Assembly: GCF_026626745.1 (NCBI RefSeq)
Contig: NZ_JAPNJW010000001.1
Coordinates: 3,208,001-3,272,000 of the forward strand
Length of the DNA: 64,000 bases
Origin: Nannocystis sp. RBIL2
GTDB taxonomy: Bacteria; Myxococcota_A; Polyangia; Nannocystales; Nannocystaceae
Direction of reading: 5' to 3'
A program made the position numbers and the translations under genes. Positions 21,538 through 31,042 of the stretch are shown here, piece by piece. How positions within the stretch are numbered: the first letter of the stretch is position 1; the number at the start of each line of letters is the position of its first letter. The notes under the pieces were generated by a model that made no database searches, was not told the origin of the DNA, and was given only the letters and a program-made list of their open reading frames with translations.

Positions 21538-24500
21538 TCAGATCGTCACGTCCGTCGTCGGGAGCCGGATGTCGAGGGTCTTCTTGCGGCCTCCCAACTC
21601 GATCTTGTACTTGCCGAGCCGGACCTTGAACGCCGCTCGACCGGAGCCGCCCGTGGTGATCGGCAGCACGGGCTTTCCCTGCTCGTCGAGCACGGTCCCG
21701 GCGACCGGCACGCCCCCGTCGTCGTGGTGGACCACGACGTCGCTCCACCCGCGCGGGACTGTGATTCGTGCCTTCTTCTTCTTGCCCTCGAACTTCACGA
21801 ACTCGTCGGTTTCGACGAGCTCGTTCGGCTGGGCCGCCTCCTCCGGATAGACCACGTGCAGGCGATACTCGCCGCTTCGCAGATCGTCGAATACCACGGT
21901 CGACTTCTTGCCGACCCTGAGCGTCCCGAAGCTGCGGTCCAGGTTCGGACCGTGGATGGTGACCAGCGCACCCACGGCCGCGCCGCCGGTCGCCTTGCGC
22001 ACCCAAACCGTGAGCTCGCCCCGCTGCTCCGGCTGGCCCTCCAGCGAGGTCTCGAGGAGCACCTCAGCGGTCGTATAGCCGCGGACCTCGGCCGGCTGCG
22101 TGACCCCGTCGACCTCCTCCAGGTAGACCTCATAGGACCCCAGCGGGAGCCCGTGGAAGACCGCCACGCCGGCCTTGTCGGTCGCCTCCCAGGCGTAGGT
22201 CGCAAACTCGTGCGACAGGACGACAGTCACCGTCTGCTTCGGCGGCATCCCGTTGGCGCCGAGGACGTGAACGATCAGGCTGCCCTGGGTCTCCGGGTCC
22301 TGCGGCTCGGGCGGTGGAGCCGGCTTCATCCCCTCGAGAATCTCCTGATAGACGCGGAAGAACTCGATCGGGTTGTAGTGCCAGACGTGGGTCCCGTTCG
22401 CCGGCAGCACGTCACGGGCTTTTTCCCACCACTGATAGGGCTCCAGCGCCTCCCACACGCCCATGGTGTTGAATTGTAGCTCGTCGATTCGGGCGATCGT
22501 GCGGTCGAGGTCAAGATTCCACTCGCTGCGAAAACGGCACGCGGTGCGCCGGAGCTCGTGGCAGGCGTCGCTCTGGTAAAACATGAAGATCTCCGACTCC
22601 GTCACGATCTTGTCGGGGACGAGGTCGATCCGTTCCATCAGCGTCGCCGGGAGGTCGGCGTGGAGGTCGTCGTCCTTGTCGTCGATCACGTCCCAGCTCG
22701 GGAGCAAGAGGTCCTCGGAGAAGACCTCCCAGTGGATCTCCTGCCGGAGTTCGTGCTCGCCGGCCTCGTTGAAGCTGGCTGCCCGGCCGGACTTCCACAG
22801 CGGCTCTCCTCCCGAGATCCGGACATCGAGGCCGGTGACGACGTCGGCGAGCCCGTATCTGTCCAGCTTCGCCACCGCCGCCGCGAACGCGGGGTCGATC
22901 GGGTCGGATTTCTTGCCGCCGGCAGCCGGCGTGGTCTGCTTCTCGGCGGCGAGCTCGAACGCGGTCTTGCGCAGGGCCTTGTCCGTCTTCCCACCCCTCG
23001 ACACGATCCCGTCCCAATTCGCGGGCTTGGTCGGCCACGGGTGCTCGGCCTGAAACGCCTTGATCGCGGCGTCGAGGTCGAGGTCTACGGCGCCTGTCGG
23101 CTCGCTGCGCGACTTCAGGAAGCCGAGAGTGATCAGACGACGCTCGACCCATTCGATGTCAGCGGTATTGGTGGAACCGATCGCCACGTCGGCCTTGATC
23201 CGGTGCGAGTCGGCCTCCTCGCGGTTGCGGAGGTCCTCCGCGGGACCCTCCTGCTCGTCGGGCTCCTCGGCAGGCGCGTCGGACCCCCCCGTCAGCTTGA
23301 CCTTCTCGACCCATGAGATGTCGGCCGCGCGCGCCTCCTTCAGCGTGAGCGGCTGGAGGTGCATGAGGAGGACGTAGATCGTGCGGTTGGGGTCGGTGGC
23401 GGGCTCTTGCGGCGCGGTAGGCTCCTCGCTCGACTCCTCGGGCGGGAAGAGCTCGTTCCACGTGTGGCCCGGGATGTCGATGACACCATCGGGCCACCGC
23501 TCCGGGTGCTTTTTGTAGGGGTTCGTGATCGTCGCCTGGAACGCCTTGATCGCCTCGCCGAGCGCGGCCTCCACCTGGCCGTCGTTCAGCCGGGCGGGAT
23601 CGTCGGGGAGGTAGTGTCCCAGCTCGTGCAGCCTCGCCTTGATCTTGTTGACCGCCGCGGGGTCCTTGACCTTGTGTCCGACGCCGATCTTTCCGCTGTA
23701 GGTCTTCGCGGGCTCCTGGCCCGGCTTCGGCGCGTCGTGGCCCTTCTGCATGCGCTCGAAGACCGACTGCGGGACCTCGTGGCGGATGAGGATGAAGCTC
23801 GTGTGCCCGAAGGTCCAGCTCCCGGATGCCTCGTCGGGCGCGAGCCGGACCGCGACGATCGTGCCGTTGCAAGGAGCATGGACCAGGTTGCCCTCGGGCG
23901 CCGGCAGATGCACCCCGCCGTGCCAGAAGTTGTTGGCCCCCAGCGGGAAGTAGCCGCCGTAGGACTCGACCTCGACGCGTCGATGCAGTCGTTCGACGAG
24001 CTCCGACTCGAACAACTCGCCCAGGGGCTCGAAGACCTGCTTCGGTCCCCAGGGGCCGAGCTTCTCGAGCTCCTCCAGGGGGTCGAGCCTCGGGCTCTCT
24101 TTTCTATTTCCGAGCTCGCGTTCCCATGCATCGCCGCCCACGACCCTCGTGTACGTGGGCTTTTCAGCCCCGGCATTCCACGGTGAACGAATGACCTCGA
24201 AGTGAAGGTGGGGCCCTCCTGCCTTCCCCGTGTTCCCGACCTTGGCGATAACCTGGCCTTCGACGACCTCCTCGCCTTGCTTGACCGCGATGGACCCGGC
24301 TTCGCAATGCGCGTACCAGAACAGGAGCTCGCGCTCCCGATCGTAGATCGCCACGGCCGTCCCGTACCCGCTGGACTTGCCGTCCCACTCCTGCGTCCAC
24401 ACGACGGACCCGTCGGTGACGGACAGGATCGGCAGGCCCTTCGCACCTTCCCCCAACACGGGCTCCTCGACTCCCGGTGCGAGTTGCCCGAGATCGATGC

Positions 24501-24759
24501 CCTGGTGAAAATGAAAGTACTTGTCGGTGAGCTTGCGCGGATAGAGGAATGCTCCTGCCTCGCACCCGTTGCTCCCGCCCTTGTTGGGGCAGGTGAATTT
24601 TACCCCCTTCGTCTGGAGGGCGCGGTACTTGTTCCGACAAGAGCTGCCCGGGAGTTGATCGGGATTCAGCGTCGCCGGGTCGAGGTCGACGCACGGCAAG
24701 GGTCGCTTCATGACCGTCCCCGGGACGGGATTTCGATAAATGACCCTCTTGGGCGGCAT
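21538..24759 (-). CDS. Large M23 peptidase / peptidoglycan-binding protein
   Basis: 1,073 residues from ATG at 24759 (MPPKRVIYRNPVPG), with AGGAGA upstream. Residues about 95-200 form an M23 metallopeptidase: FHFHQGIDLG supplies H..D and GGPHLHFEV the HxH. A second M23-like segment follows (NFWHGGVHLPAPEG), where the metal-binding Asp is His, so it is probably inactive. Two peptidoglycan-binding-like helical repeats follow (LHELGHYLPDD and RRLITLGFLKSRSE regions, each ending in an AFQA motif). The last 300 residues hold beta-sandwich repeats like carboxypeptidase regulatory domains. No signal peptide is visible. It likely cuts peptide cross-links in peptidoglycan. Neighbouring lipoprotein and LysM genes on the same strand support an envelope role. 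Confidence 0.85.
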   Translation of the reverse strand: MPPKRVIYRNPVPGTVMKRPLPCVDLDPATLNPDQLPGSSCRNKYRALQTKGVKFTCPNKGGSNGCEAGAFLYPRKLTDKYFHFHQGIDLGQLAPGVEEPVLGEGAKGLPILSVTDGSVVWTQEWDGKSSGYGTAVAIYDRERELLFWYAHCEAGSIAVKQGEEVVEGQVIAKVGNTGKAGGPHLHFEVIRSPWNAGAEKPTYTRVVGGDAWERELGNRKESPRLDPLEELEKLGPWGPKQVFEPLGELFESELVERLHRRVEVESYGGYFPLGANNFWHGGVHLPAPEGNLVHAPCNGTIVAVRLAPDEASGSWTFGHTSFILIRHEVPQSVFERMQKGHDAPKPGQEPAKTYSGKIGVGHKVKDPAAVNKIKARLHELGHYLPDDPARLNDGQVEAALGEAIKAFQATITNPYKKHPERWPDGVIDIPGHTWNELFPPEESSEEPTAPQEPATDPNRTIYVLLMHLQPLTLKEARAADISWVEKVKLTGGSDAPAEEPDEQEGPAEDLRNREEADSHRIKADVAIGSTNTADIEWVERRLITLGFLKSRSEPTGAVDLDLDAAIKAFQAEHPWPTKPANWDGIVSRGGKTDKALRKTAFELAAEKQTTPAAGGKKSDPIDPAFAAAVAKLDRYGLADVVTGLDVRISGGEPLWKSGRAASFNEAGEHELRQEIHWEVFSEDLLLPSWDVIDDKDDDLHADLPATLMERIDLVPDKIVTESEIFMFYQSDACHELRRTACRFRSEWNLDLDRTIARIDELQFNTMGVWEALEPYQWWEKARDVLPANGTHVWHYNPIEFFRVYQEILEGMKPAPPPEPQDPETQGSLIVHVLGANGMPPKQTVTVVLSHEFATYAWEATDKAGVAVFHGLPLGSYEVYLEEVDGVTQPAEVRGYTTAEVLLETSLEGQPEQRGELTVWVRKATGGAAVGALVTIHGPNLDRSFGTLRVGKKSTVVFDDLRSGEYRLHVVYPEEAAQPNELVETDEFVKFEGKKKKARITVPRGWSDVVVHHDDGGVPVAGTVLDEQGKPVLPITTGGSGRAAFKVRLGKYKIELGGRKKTLDIRLPTTDVTI

Positions 24760-24785
24760 GGATGCGTCTCCTCTCGCTCGTCGCG

Positions 24786-26117
24786 TCAGCCCTGAGCGGG
24801 GGCGGCGCTGACGTCGCGCGCGCAGCGGAAGCCTCTGTACGGCGATTGATGCTTGTCGGTGCAGCTGTCGCCGCCCGAGAAGGGCCATTCCCCGCGGCCC
24901 ACAGTGTTGAAGCGACAATCGCTCGGAGCGGGCCGTCCGGGGACTAAGGCATGGGTCATCATCTCCCCGACGCTGTCCGTCATGTCGCACAGGCCCTGCT
25001 CCGTGTCGTCCTTCGGGGAGCTACAGACCTCCCGCATCCAGGGGTTGGGGCCGGAGCGGTCGCACTTGACCTTCGGCGAGTACCCGCCACCCCATGAGCA
25101 GGCGTACTCCGACTTTCGGCTGCGTGCCGCGAATTCCCACTCCGCATCGGTCGGCAGGCGCTTCCCCACCCACTCGCAGTACTTCTTCGCCTCCCAGCCC
25201 GCGACGCAGGTCGCCGGGTGCTTCTCACGGCCGGGCCTCGGATCGCGCATCGGGGTGTAATTATTGATGCTGCATTCCTTGCGTAACTCCGGAGGCGGGC
25301 TCTTGGTGCCGGCCGAGAGCACCGGTTCGTCGGCGCAGAACCCGGCCTTGTAGCAGGCGTGGAACTCCTCCGCCGTGACCTCGGCGCGGTCGATGTCGAA
25401 GGTGGCGACATCCACCTCGTAGGTCTTGATGTAGGGCCAGCCCTCGAAGTCCTCGTAAGCCTCTTGGTAGTTGAAAGTCGGGTCGTAGTGATCCGGTCCT
25501 GGCGGCCCCAGGCGGAAGTGGCCGCCGGCGATCCGCACCATGTCGGGCCCGGACGCCAGGACCAGCTCGCGCTGGTACGACTTGCCGGCCTCGAACTCGA
25601 TGTCCTCCATGAAGCCCTCCAGGCCGTCCGCGACGAGCCGGAGACGCAGCTGGCACGCCGGGATCGCGGTCGGCTGGGCGGCCGCCCCGGGGACCTCCCA
25701 GTCCCCGAGAAACACCGCCGGGTTCGCGGGCTTCCCCTCCGGCGTCTTGGCCGTGACGGTGAGCTGCGCGACCTGCAGCCCCGCGAACTGCGGCGCGCTC
25801 ACGGTGGTGAGCGCGCCGACGGCGGCCTCCACCGTGGCGCTCGCCTTCCCGCACGGGCCGTCGAGCTCGAGCGTGTGCTTGCCCGGCGCGACGACGAGCG
25901 GCTCCTGCGACGTCTTCCCCCGCGGCTCGCCGTCGACGGTGACGGCGAGCCCGGGCGGAACGTCGAGCGCCAGGCGGGTCTCGGCGGGGCCCGCCTGCCC
26001 GGTGGGGCCGGACTTCTGCTCGCTGGTCGACCCCGTGTTCGGGCCTTGCACGCACCCTCCGAGCGTCAGCAACGCGAGGAGAATGGGCGTTCGGGGGCGG
26101 GAGCTGAAATCATGCAT
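24786..26117 (-). CDS. PEGA/SUMF1-domain lipoprotein
   Basis: 443 residues from ATG at 26117, six bases after a strong AGGAGGT. A lipoprotein signal peptide ends in the lipobox LGGC (TPILLALLTLGGCVQ). Residues 55-105 form a PEGA-like domain (PPGLAVTVDGEPRGKT). The C-terminal two thirds is a formylglycine-generating-enzyme (SUMF1) fold with MVRIAGGHFRLGPP, KRLPTDAEWEFAARS and YRGFRCARDV. Such domains in myxobacterial lipoproteins are usually structural or binding modules and not sulfatase activators. It ends 27 bp before the M23 gene start, so the two are probably one transcript. Confidence 0.88.
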   Translation of the reverse strand: MHDFSSRPRTPILLALLTLGGCVQGPNTGSTSEQKSGPTGQAGPAETRLALDVPPGLAVTVDGEPRGKTSQEPLVVAPGKHTLELDGPCGKASATVEAAVGALTTVSAPQFAGLQVAQLTVTAKTPEGKPANPAVFLGDWEVPGAAAQPTAIPACQLRLRLVADGLEGFMEDIEFEAGKSYQRELVLASGPDMVRIAGGHFRLGPPGPDHYDPTFNYQEAYEDFEGWPYIKTYEVDVATFDIDRAEVTAEEFHACYKAGFCADEPVLSAGTKSPPPELRKECSINNYTPMRDPRPGREKHPATCVAGWEAKKYCEWVGKRLPTDAEWEFAARSRKSEYACSWGGGYSPKVKCDRSGPNPWMREVCSSPKDDTEQGLCDMTDSVGEMMTHALVPGRPAPSDCRFNTVGRGEWPFSGGDSCTDKHQSPYRGFRCARDVSAAPAQG

Positions 26118-26191
26118 GCGTGACCTCCTGGTGCTTCGTGCGCGAGATTCGTCGCTTGCGTCGATCGCCGGAACCGGAAATAGTGGCCGGG

Positions 26192-26350
26192 ATGCCGGAG
26201 TCGCAAGACCCAAAGTCAACGGAAGACGAGCACGAGCCCGAGCCCACGGAACCCCGGCTCATCGGGACGTTCGCGGCAGCTCGCTCGGACCGCGAGCGTG
26301 AGACGTTCAACACGCTCGAGGTCGGGCCGCGCTGGACGTTCTCTTCCTGA
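26192..26350 (+). CDS. Possible small acidic protein
   Basis: 52 codons from ATG at 26192 (MPESQDPKSTEDEHEPEPTE), in the gap between the LysM and SUMF1 genes and opposite to them. Acidic start, then TFAAARSDRERETF. No Shine-Dalgarno and no known family. Confidence 0.2.
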   Translation: MPESQDPKSTEDEHEPEPTEPRLIGTFAAARSDRERETFNTLEVGPRWTFSS

Positions 26351-26357
26351 CCTCGCT

Positions 26358-26981
26358 TCAGCACCCGTGAGCCTCCTGCAGGGCGGCGATCGTCGGCCCG
26401 TCCAGCGCCCCCGTCACCTCGAGGCCGCGCAACGCTTGAAAGCGGCGCAGGGCCCGCTGGAAGCCATCGTCCGGCGTCGAGGGCTCGGCGCCGTACACAC
26501 CGAGGCTTCGCAGGCGCTGCGCGGCGCCTCGCCAGTGGTCCGCGGGTTCGAGGTGCCCCACCTTGAACTCGTACTTCTCGCCACGCTCCGGGAGCACCAG
26601 CGTCGCCCTCGTCACGTCAGCCGGGATCGCGGCCTCGAGGCGTCCTTCGTCGTCCGCCGTGCCCTCGAGCGTCAGGCCGCCCATCGTGAGCGCATAGGGC
26701 TCGCTCGCCAGGGGGTTGCCGTTGCGCTGGAGTCGCAGGCGAAACATCGCCCTGGGGCGCTTCACGCGGAAGCAGTGCGCGCCGTCGACTCCGACCTCGA
26801 ACGTGCGCGGACCTGGCTCGGGCAGCGAGACCTCGTCGCCGGGCGCGAGGACGTTGGGATCGCGCTTGGCCTCTCGCAGGGGGTCGTTGCCCGGGTCGTT
26901 CCAGATCCTGTCGAGAGGAAGCCAGGTACGCTCGGCGAGGGAGCTGATGCACTCGCCTTGCTTGATCTTGTGGGTCGGCAT
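26358..26981 (-). CDS. LysM and peptidoglycan-binding domain protein
   Basis: 207 residues. The N-terminal LysM-like domain starts MPTHKIKQGECISSLAERT and runs to about residue 52 (APGDEVSLPE). A beta-rich middle (55-135) precedes a C-terminal peptidoglycan-binding fold with FQRALRRFQALRGLEVTG and GPTIAALQ. No signal peptide. Same domain vocabulary as the M23 protein and the lipoprotein downstream, with a 240-bp gap to the latter. It could bind cell wall or serve as a spike/baseplate adaptor of a secretion device; the sequence does not decide. Confidence 0.8.
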   Translation of the reverse strand: MPTHKIKQGECISSLAERTWLPLDRIWNDPGNDPLREAKRDPNVLAPGDEVSLPEPGPRTFEVGVDGAHCFRVKRPRAMFRLRLQRNGNPLASEPYALTMGGLTLEGTADDEGRLEAAIPADVTRATLVLPERGEKYEFKVGHLEPADHWRGAAQRLRSLGVYGAEPSTPDDGFQRALRRFQALRGLEVTGALDGPTIAALQEAHGC

Positions 26982-27109
26982 GAGTGAATGCTCGGGTGGT
27001 CATCCAGCGACAGCGGTGTCACGCGGGCCCGGCCTCGCCACCAGCTCGCAGACGCTGCCGTCGAGGTCCGGAAATGACACACGGCAGATACCGGGCGGAA
27101 GGCGTGTGA

Positions 27110-27958
27110 TTCGTCGTCGCCGCCGGCGCCTACTTCGCGCGCCGGCAGGCCGCGCAGCCCGCCGGGGATCCCCCTCAGACGCCCGCGCCTGACCCCCAGA
27201 CCATCCCGGCGCCCAAGCCGACCAGCACAGGCCCGATCACCTGGGACGGCGCGCTGCCGCTGCCTACCACCGCCGACGTCAAGGGCGACCTCGATCGCAA
27301 CTGGGGCACGACGCCGGCGGATCTGCGCCCCCTCTTTCTGCTCGCGGAGGAGGCGAGCGGCATCGTCGGGGCCGCGCGGATCCTCGCGGTGATCGCCTAC
27401 CGCGAGTCCCGCTTCATCCCCGCGGCCCACAACGGTGACGCCGAGAGCGAGCAGTCCGAGCGCAACTATTCCTATAACGCCTATCACAACAACAAGGACC
27501 GCAACCCCGCCCTCATGCACGGTGACGCCGCGGCCGCGTTCGGCAGCGGCGGCCTGTTCGGCGCGCTCGCGCCGTACTTCCTGTGGACAGGCGTACAGGA
27601 GCTCAAGGACAAGGCGCCGCTGCTCGGCTCCGATCCGCGGATCATGTTCCTGCCACGCGTCGCGGCCTTCGCCGCCACCGTCTACCTGCAGCGCCTCCTC
27701 AAGCACTACGACATCCGCGACGTCGCAGACATCAAGGTCGGCTGGGGCAGCATCTCGCTCCTGATCCCACCCGGCCGCGACGGCGACACCTACAACAAGA
27801 TCCGCTCGCAGTTCTGGGAGGACGCCAAGACGGTCGGCATCGATCTCGGCGACGTCGCCACGGTCCCCACCAAGATGCGCGCCGACAACTGGCCTGGCGT
27901 CGCTGCCGTCTTCCAGAAGCTCGTCGGCCAGCTCCCCGTTCCGAAGGTCCTCGTATGA
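27110..27958 (+). CDS. Lysozyme/transglycosylase-like protein, 5' end unresolved
   Basis: The frame is open from 27110 and starts with the end of a hydrophobic segment (FVVAAGAYFARRQ), a Pro/Thr-rich linker, then a lysozyme-like domain: ILAVIAYRESRFIPAAHNGD holds the likely catalytic Glu and GSGGLFGALAPYFLW follows. No ATG, GTG or TTG exists in this frame before GTG at 27389, which is inside the domain. Upstream, an in-frame ATG at 27074 reads MTHGRYRAEGV and hits TGA at 27107-27109 just before the hydrophobic segment. Either the gene carries a nonsense mutation or frameshift, or an unusual start is used. It is the first gene of the 27-46.7 kb element and overlaps the next gene by 4 bp. Confidence 0.7.
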   Translation, partial: FVVAAGAYFARRQAAQPAGDPPQTPAPDPQTIPAPKPTSTGPITWDGALPLPTTADVKGDLDRNWGTTPADLRPLFLLAEEASGIVGAARILAVIAYRESRFIPAAHNGDAESEQSERNYSYNAYHNNKDRNPALMHGDAAAAFGSGGLFGALAPYFLWTGVQELKDKAPLLGSDPRIMFLPRVAAFAATVYLQRLLKHYDIRDVADIKVGWGSISLLIPPGRDGDTYNKIRSQFWEDAKTVGIDLGDVATVPTKMRADNWPGVAAVFQKLVGQLPVPKVLV

Positions 27959-29013
27959 GCTACCTGACCACATGCTACGGGGCCGACCTGGAAGCGGTCG
28001 CCGACCTCGTGCCCGAATTCGATGCACGCTCTCCCGACGCTCTGGCGATGTTCAACCTGTCTCAATGGTCAGATGTCGCCCAGACGCTCGGGTTCATCAC
28101 CCAGCTCCAGATCGCCGCCGGCGCGCTGCTGAACGCCCGGCAAGGTCCGGCGAACCTGCACGCTGCCGCCCTGGCGAGCTTCGAGACCTGGCATCGCCAG
28201 CGTCCGCGGACTTCCTCGCCGGCGATCTCCGCCGCCGTCCGCGCCGCGCGGGCGAAAGTCCGCCACGAGGTCCTCGTCGGATACACCGCCGCGTACTCCA
28301 GCGAGCTCTGGTTCATCGATCGGCAGCCGTCCTCGCTGCGTGACAACGCCTGCTTTGACCGCGGCAGCACCACGCTCAGCGGACGCGCCTTCCTCGACGA
28401 CGCCCCCGCGAACTTCTTCCACAAGAATCGCAGCCTGGAATCGACGGCCGCGTGCGGCTGGGCCGGCCCTGTGCTCCTGTCCCTTGGGACGTTCCCATGG
28501 GTCTACGGCGGGCGGCTGTACCGCACCCCGCCGGCCCTCGACTGGGACGCCACCGCCACTCACAACCCCGCTGTCTCCGCCATGCGCCTGTGCGCGGGCT
28601 TGTGGCAACCGGAGGGCAACCTCCGCCAGGACGCGCGCACGGTCGTCCACCACTACCGGTACTTCCGCGAGGCGGTCGACCTCGTCCTGCGCGACATCCC
28701 GCTCTACGACCCGAGGGCGCTCGTCCCCGGCCGCCTCTACCGCCGCGGCCTCCTGCTGCACGCCGAGCAGGCGAGCCTCGAGCTCGCCACCGTGCCGACG
28801 CCATTCGGCCCGCTCGCGGCCAACGCTCACAACTACATCGTTCGCCGCTTCGCGGGCTTCTTCGCGTTGCGCCGGGCGCTGCTCCGCGACGCCACGCGCC
28901 TCAGCCCGGCGCTCGCCGCCCTCGTCGCCCAAAACCCCGATCCCTGCCTGCGTGCCTTCGCCCCGAAGGGGCTCGCCGGCGCGGTCCTGCAAGCCGCGGA
29001 GGTGCGGCCGTGA
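27955..29013 (+). CDS. Unknown protein of the integrative element (352 aa)
   Basis: 352 residues from ATG at 27955, which overlaps the previous stop (ATGA). I do not recognise it. The N-terminal half is helical (ADLEAVADLVPEFDARSPDA), the middle is rich in aromatic residues and Gly, and the C-terminal third is again helical. There is no signal peptide, membrane helix or nucleotide-binding motif. Only two or three cysteines. It ends with a 4-bp GTGA overlap with the next gene. Size and position would allow a structural subunit, but nothing in the sequence proves it. Confidence 0.8.
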   Translation: MSYLTTCYGADLEAVADLVPEFDARSPDALAMFNLSQWSDVAQTLGFITQLQIAAGALLNARQGPANLHAAALASFETWHRQRPRTSSPAISAAVRAARAKVRHEVLVGYTAAYSSELWFIDRQPSSLRDNACFDRGSTTLSGRAFLDDAPANFFHKNRSLESTAACGWAGPVLLSLGTFPWVYGGRLYRTPPALDWDATATHNPAVSAMRLCAGLWQPEGNLRQDARTVVHHYRYFREAVDLVLRDIPLYDPRALVPGRLYRRGLLLHAEQASLELATVPTPFGPLAANAHNYIVRRFAGFFALRRALLRDATRLSPALAALVAQNPDPCLRAFAPKGLAGAVLQAAEVRP

Positions 29014-30854
29014 TCATCGAAGTCACCTCCGACCGTTACGCCAAGATCTTCGGGCATCACCCGTTCGCCACCACCGCCTTCACCAGCGCCGGCACGCCCT
29101 ACGAGGCGATGGTCGCGTGCCTGAGCGACCCCAGCTCGTGCGACACCAACTTGGATCGGCTGCTGAACGGCAAGCTCCAGAATCAGATCGGCACCCGCGA
29201 CTTCAAGCTCGGTGCGCAGTACATGGTCCACCGGATCGTCACCGCCGCGAAGGAGTCGATCGACCTCGGCGCGCTCCAGACCAATGGCGTGCTGCGCGGG
29301 CTCGACGGCGCGATCGACCTCGTCATGACGCGGTTCTCCCTCCCGGACCTCATGGACGAGGACATGGTCTTCAAGGCCCTCTCCGACGCCGCCTTCGGCG
29401 CCGGCATGAAGGCCCTCGGCGCGACCGGCCCAGTCGGCAAGGTCATCGCTGCGATCGTCGGCTTCGGCGTTGCCATCGGCCAGGCTCACGCCGCGCGCCA
29501 GAAGGCCGCCAAGATCAGCGAAGAGCAGGCCCGGCGCGCCGTGTTCGCGCGCATGCCCCCGCTGCAGCAGCCCTCGAAGGACACCGACGACTACCTCGTC
29601 AACACCGCGCTCCTGCCGATCCTCGCTGGCGGCGACTGGACCAAGATCTTCGCGCCGCGCTTCGACGGCGACGAGTGGGTCGGCGTCAAGCGCAAGCACG
29701 GCTACGCGTTCGCGCCTGGCAAGTCCACTGGCGGCAAGGACGAGGCAGGGGAGGACGTTGCGATCTTCGAGCCCGGCGAGGGCCTCGGTGTGTTGCCCGG
29801 CATGGACCAGATCACGTCGGTGATCCAGGTTAGCCTTGATCCGTTCGGCCCTGAGATCGCCGCGTTCAACGCCGATCGCAGCTACGCCTGGCCGATCAAA
29901 CAGGAGCACGTCGTCGACGTCGGCCAGTTCTACATCAACCTCGGCCGGCTCGGCGCGACCGCCTGGGCGCTCGCCACGCAACAAGAGCAGAGCCTCGACC
30001 TCTACAAACTTCACATCGCGGATCTGCACGCTCGCTGGAAGCGCTATTGCGACGGGGGGATTCGCTTCTTGCGCGACAACGGGAAGGCGTGGGCCGAGGG
30101 CGGCAAGCGCTTCGACGATCTGCGCTACGTCTACGGCAGCTCGATCGGCTGCGCCGTGGGCGCCTGGCAGTGCTACGTCTCCGGCGGCACCACCTATTCG
30201 CCCCAGTACGGCCGCAGCCTCCCGGGCAATGTCCGCAGGGACATGGGCCGCTTCGACGGCCTGAGCCCCATGTACGGCTGCGTTCTCCACCCGAACCTCA
30301 CACGGGCGATCGGCAAGGGCGAACTCTGCCTCGTCAGCATGTACGACTCGCATCTCAAGGCCACACTCGACATGGTGCGCGCGCGGCAGGTCCACTACCT
30401 CCGCCATTCCTTGCAGTGCGCCTACGTCCGCTCGAGCTGGGACGCGTTTAGAGACGATAAAATGATGATACTGTTGAATCAGATGCGGGGGCTGCTGCTG
30501 GAGCACCCCGACCGCCGGCTCGTCGATCTGAGCGATGTGCCGGTCGGCGAGAAGTTCCAGGGCCAGGACTGGAAGGACCAACTCCGCAAGGCGGGCGTCC
30601 AGGATCGGCCGCCCGGCGTCCTGGGCCTCAAGCTCAGCCCCGGCTCGCTCGAGCCCACCAAGGATCCTGCGCCGGTCGTGCCCGAGGCATCGCTGGCGAT
30701 GCCGTTTGCAGACCCGCAGCGGTGCGACAGCGACTGCACGACGCAGCGCAACGGCTTGCGGGCGGCGGGGATCCTGGGCGGCACGGCCCTGGCCGCCGGA
30801 ACAGGTTACTGGATGTACCGGCGCGCGCGCGACCGGAAGGAGAGCCGGCGATGA
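29010..30854 (+). CDS. Unknown 614-aa protein with C-terminal membrane helix
   Basis: 614 residues from GTG at 29010 (VIIEVTSDRYAKIFGHHPF). Residues about 130-160 form a Gly/Ala-rich hydrophobic helix (GPVGKVIAAIVGFGVAIG). The C-terminus has a membrane helix (AAGILGGTALAAGTGYWMY) followed by positive residues, so the bulk should sit on one side of a membrane with a short cytoplasmic tail. Cysteines occur near 372-382 (GCAVGAWQCYVSGG) and again near the C-terminal helix. No family recognised. It overlaps both neighbours by 4 bp. Confidence 0.8.
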   Translation: MIIEVTSDRYAKIFGHHPFATTAFTSAGTPYEAMVACLSDPSSCDTNLDRLLNGKLQNQIGTRDFKLGAQYMVHRIVTAAKESIDLGALQTNGVLRGLDGAIDLVMTRFSLPDLMDEDMVFKALSDAAFGAGMKALGATGPVGKVIAAIVGFGVAIGQAHAARQKAAKISEEQARRAVFARMPPLQQPSKDTDDYLVNTALLPILAGGDWTKIFAPRFDGDEWVGVKRKHGYAFAPGKSTGGKDEAGEDVAIFEPGEGLGVLPGMDQITSVIQVSLDPFGPEIAAFNADRSYAWPIKQEHVVDVGQFYINLGRLGATAWALATQQEQSLDLYKLHIADLHARWKRYCDGGIRFLRDNGKAWAEGGKRFDDLRYVYGSSIGCAVGAWQCYVSGGTTYSPQYGRSLPGNVRRDMGRFDGLSPMYGCVLHPNLTRAIGKGELCLVSMYDSHLKATLDMVRARQVHYLRHSLQCAYVRSSWDAFRDDKMMILLNQMRGLLLEHPDRRLVDLSDVPVGEKFQGQDWKDQLRKAGVQDRPPGVLGLKLSPGSLEPTKDPAPVVPEASLAMPFADPQRCDSDCTTQRNGLRAAGILGGTALAAGTGYWMYRRARDRKESRR

Positions 30855-31039
30855 CGGACGCGACCTTGCAGGAATGCCTCGACAGCTACACCCAATTCCG
30901 CGAGTACGCCGCGCGCGCCCAGCGGCGCTGGCGATGGATCGCCGCGATCTCGGGAACCGCCGGCCTCGGGCTCGGTGCCCTGTTGACCGTCGCGTTGCGA
31001 CCACGGCGCGAAACTTCTGACGACGAACGCACGAGGTGA
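30851..31039 (+). CDS. Small single-pass membrane protein (62 aa)
   Basis: 62 residues from ATG at 30851, overlapping the previous stop (ATGA). A charged helix (LQECLDSYTQFREYAARA) leads into one membrane segment (WIAAISGTAGLGLGALLTV) and a basic tail (RPRRE). Small membrane protein of unknown role, one of several in this element. Confidence 0.75.
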   Translation: MTDATLQECLDSYTQFREYAARAQRRWRWIAAISGTAGLGLGALLTVALRPRRETSDDERTR

Positions 31040-31042
31040 ACC

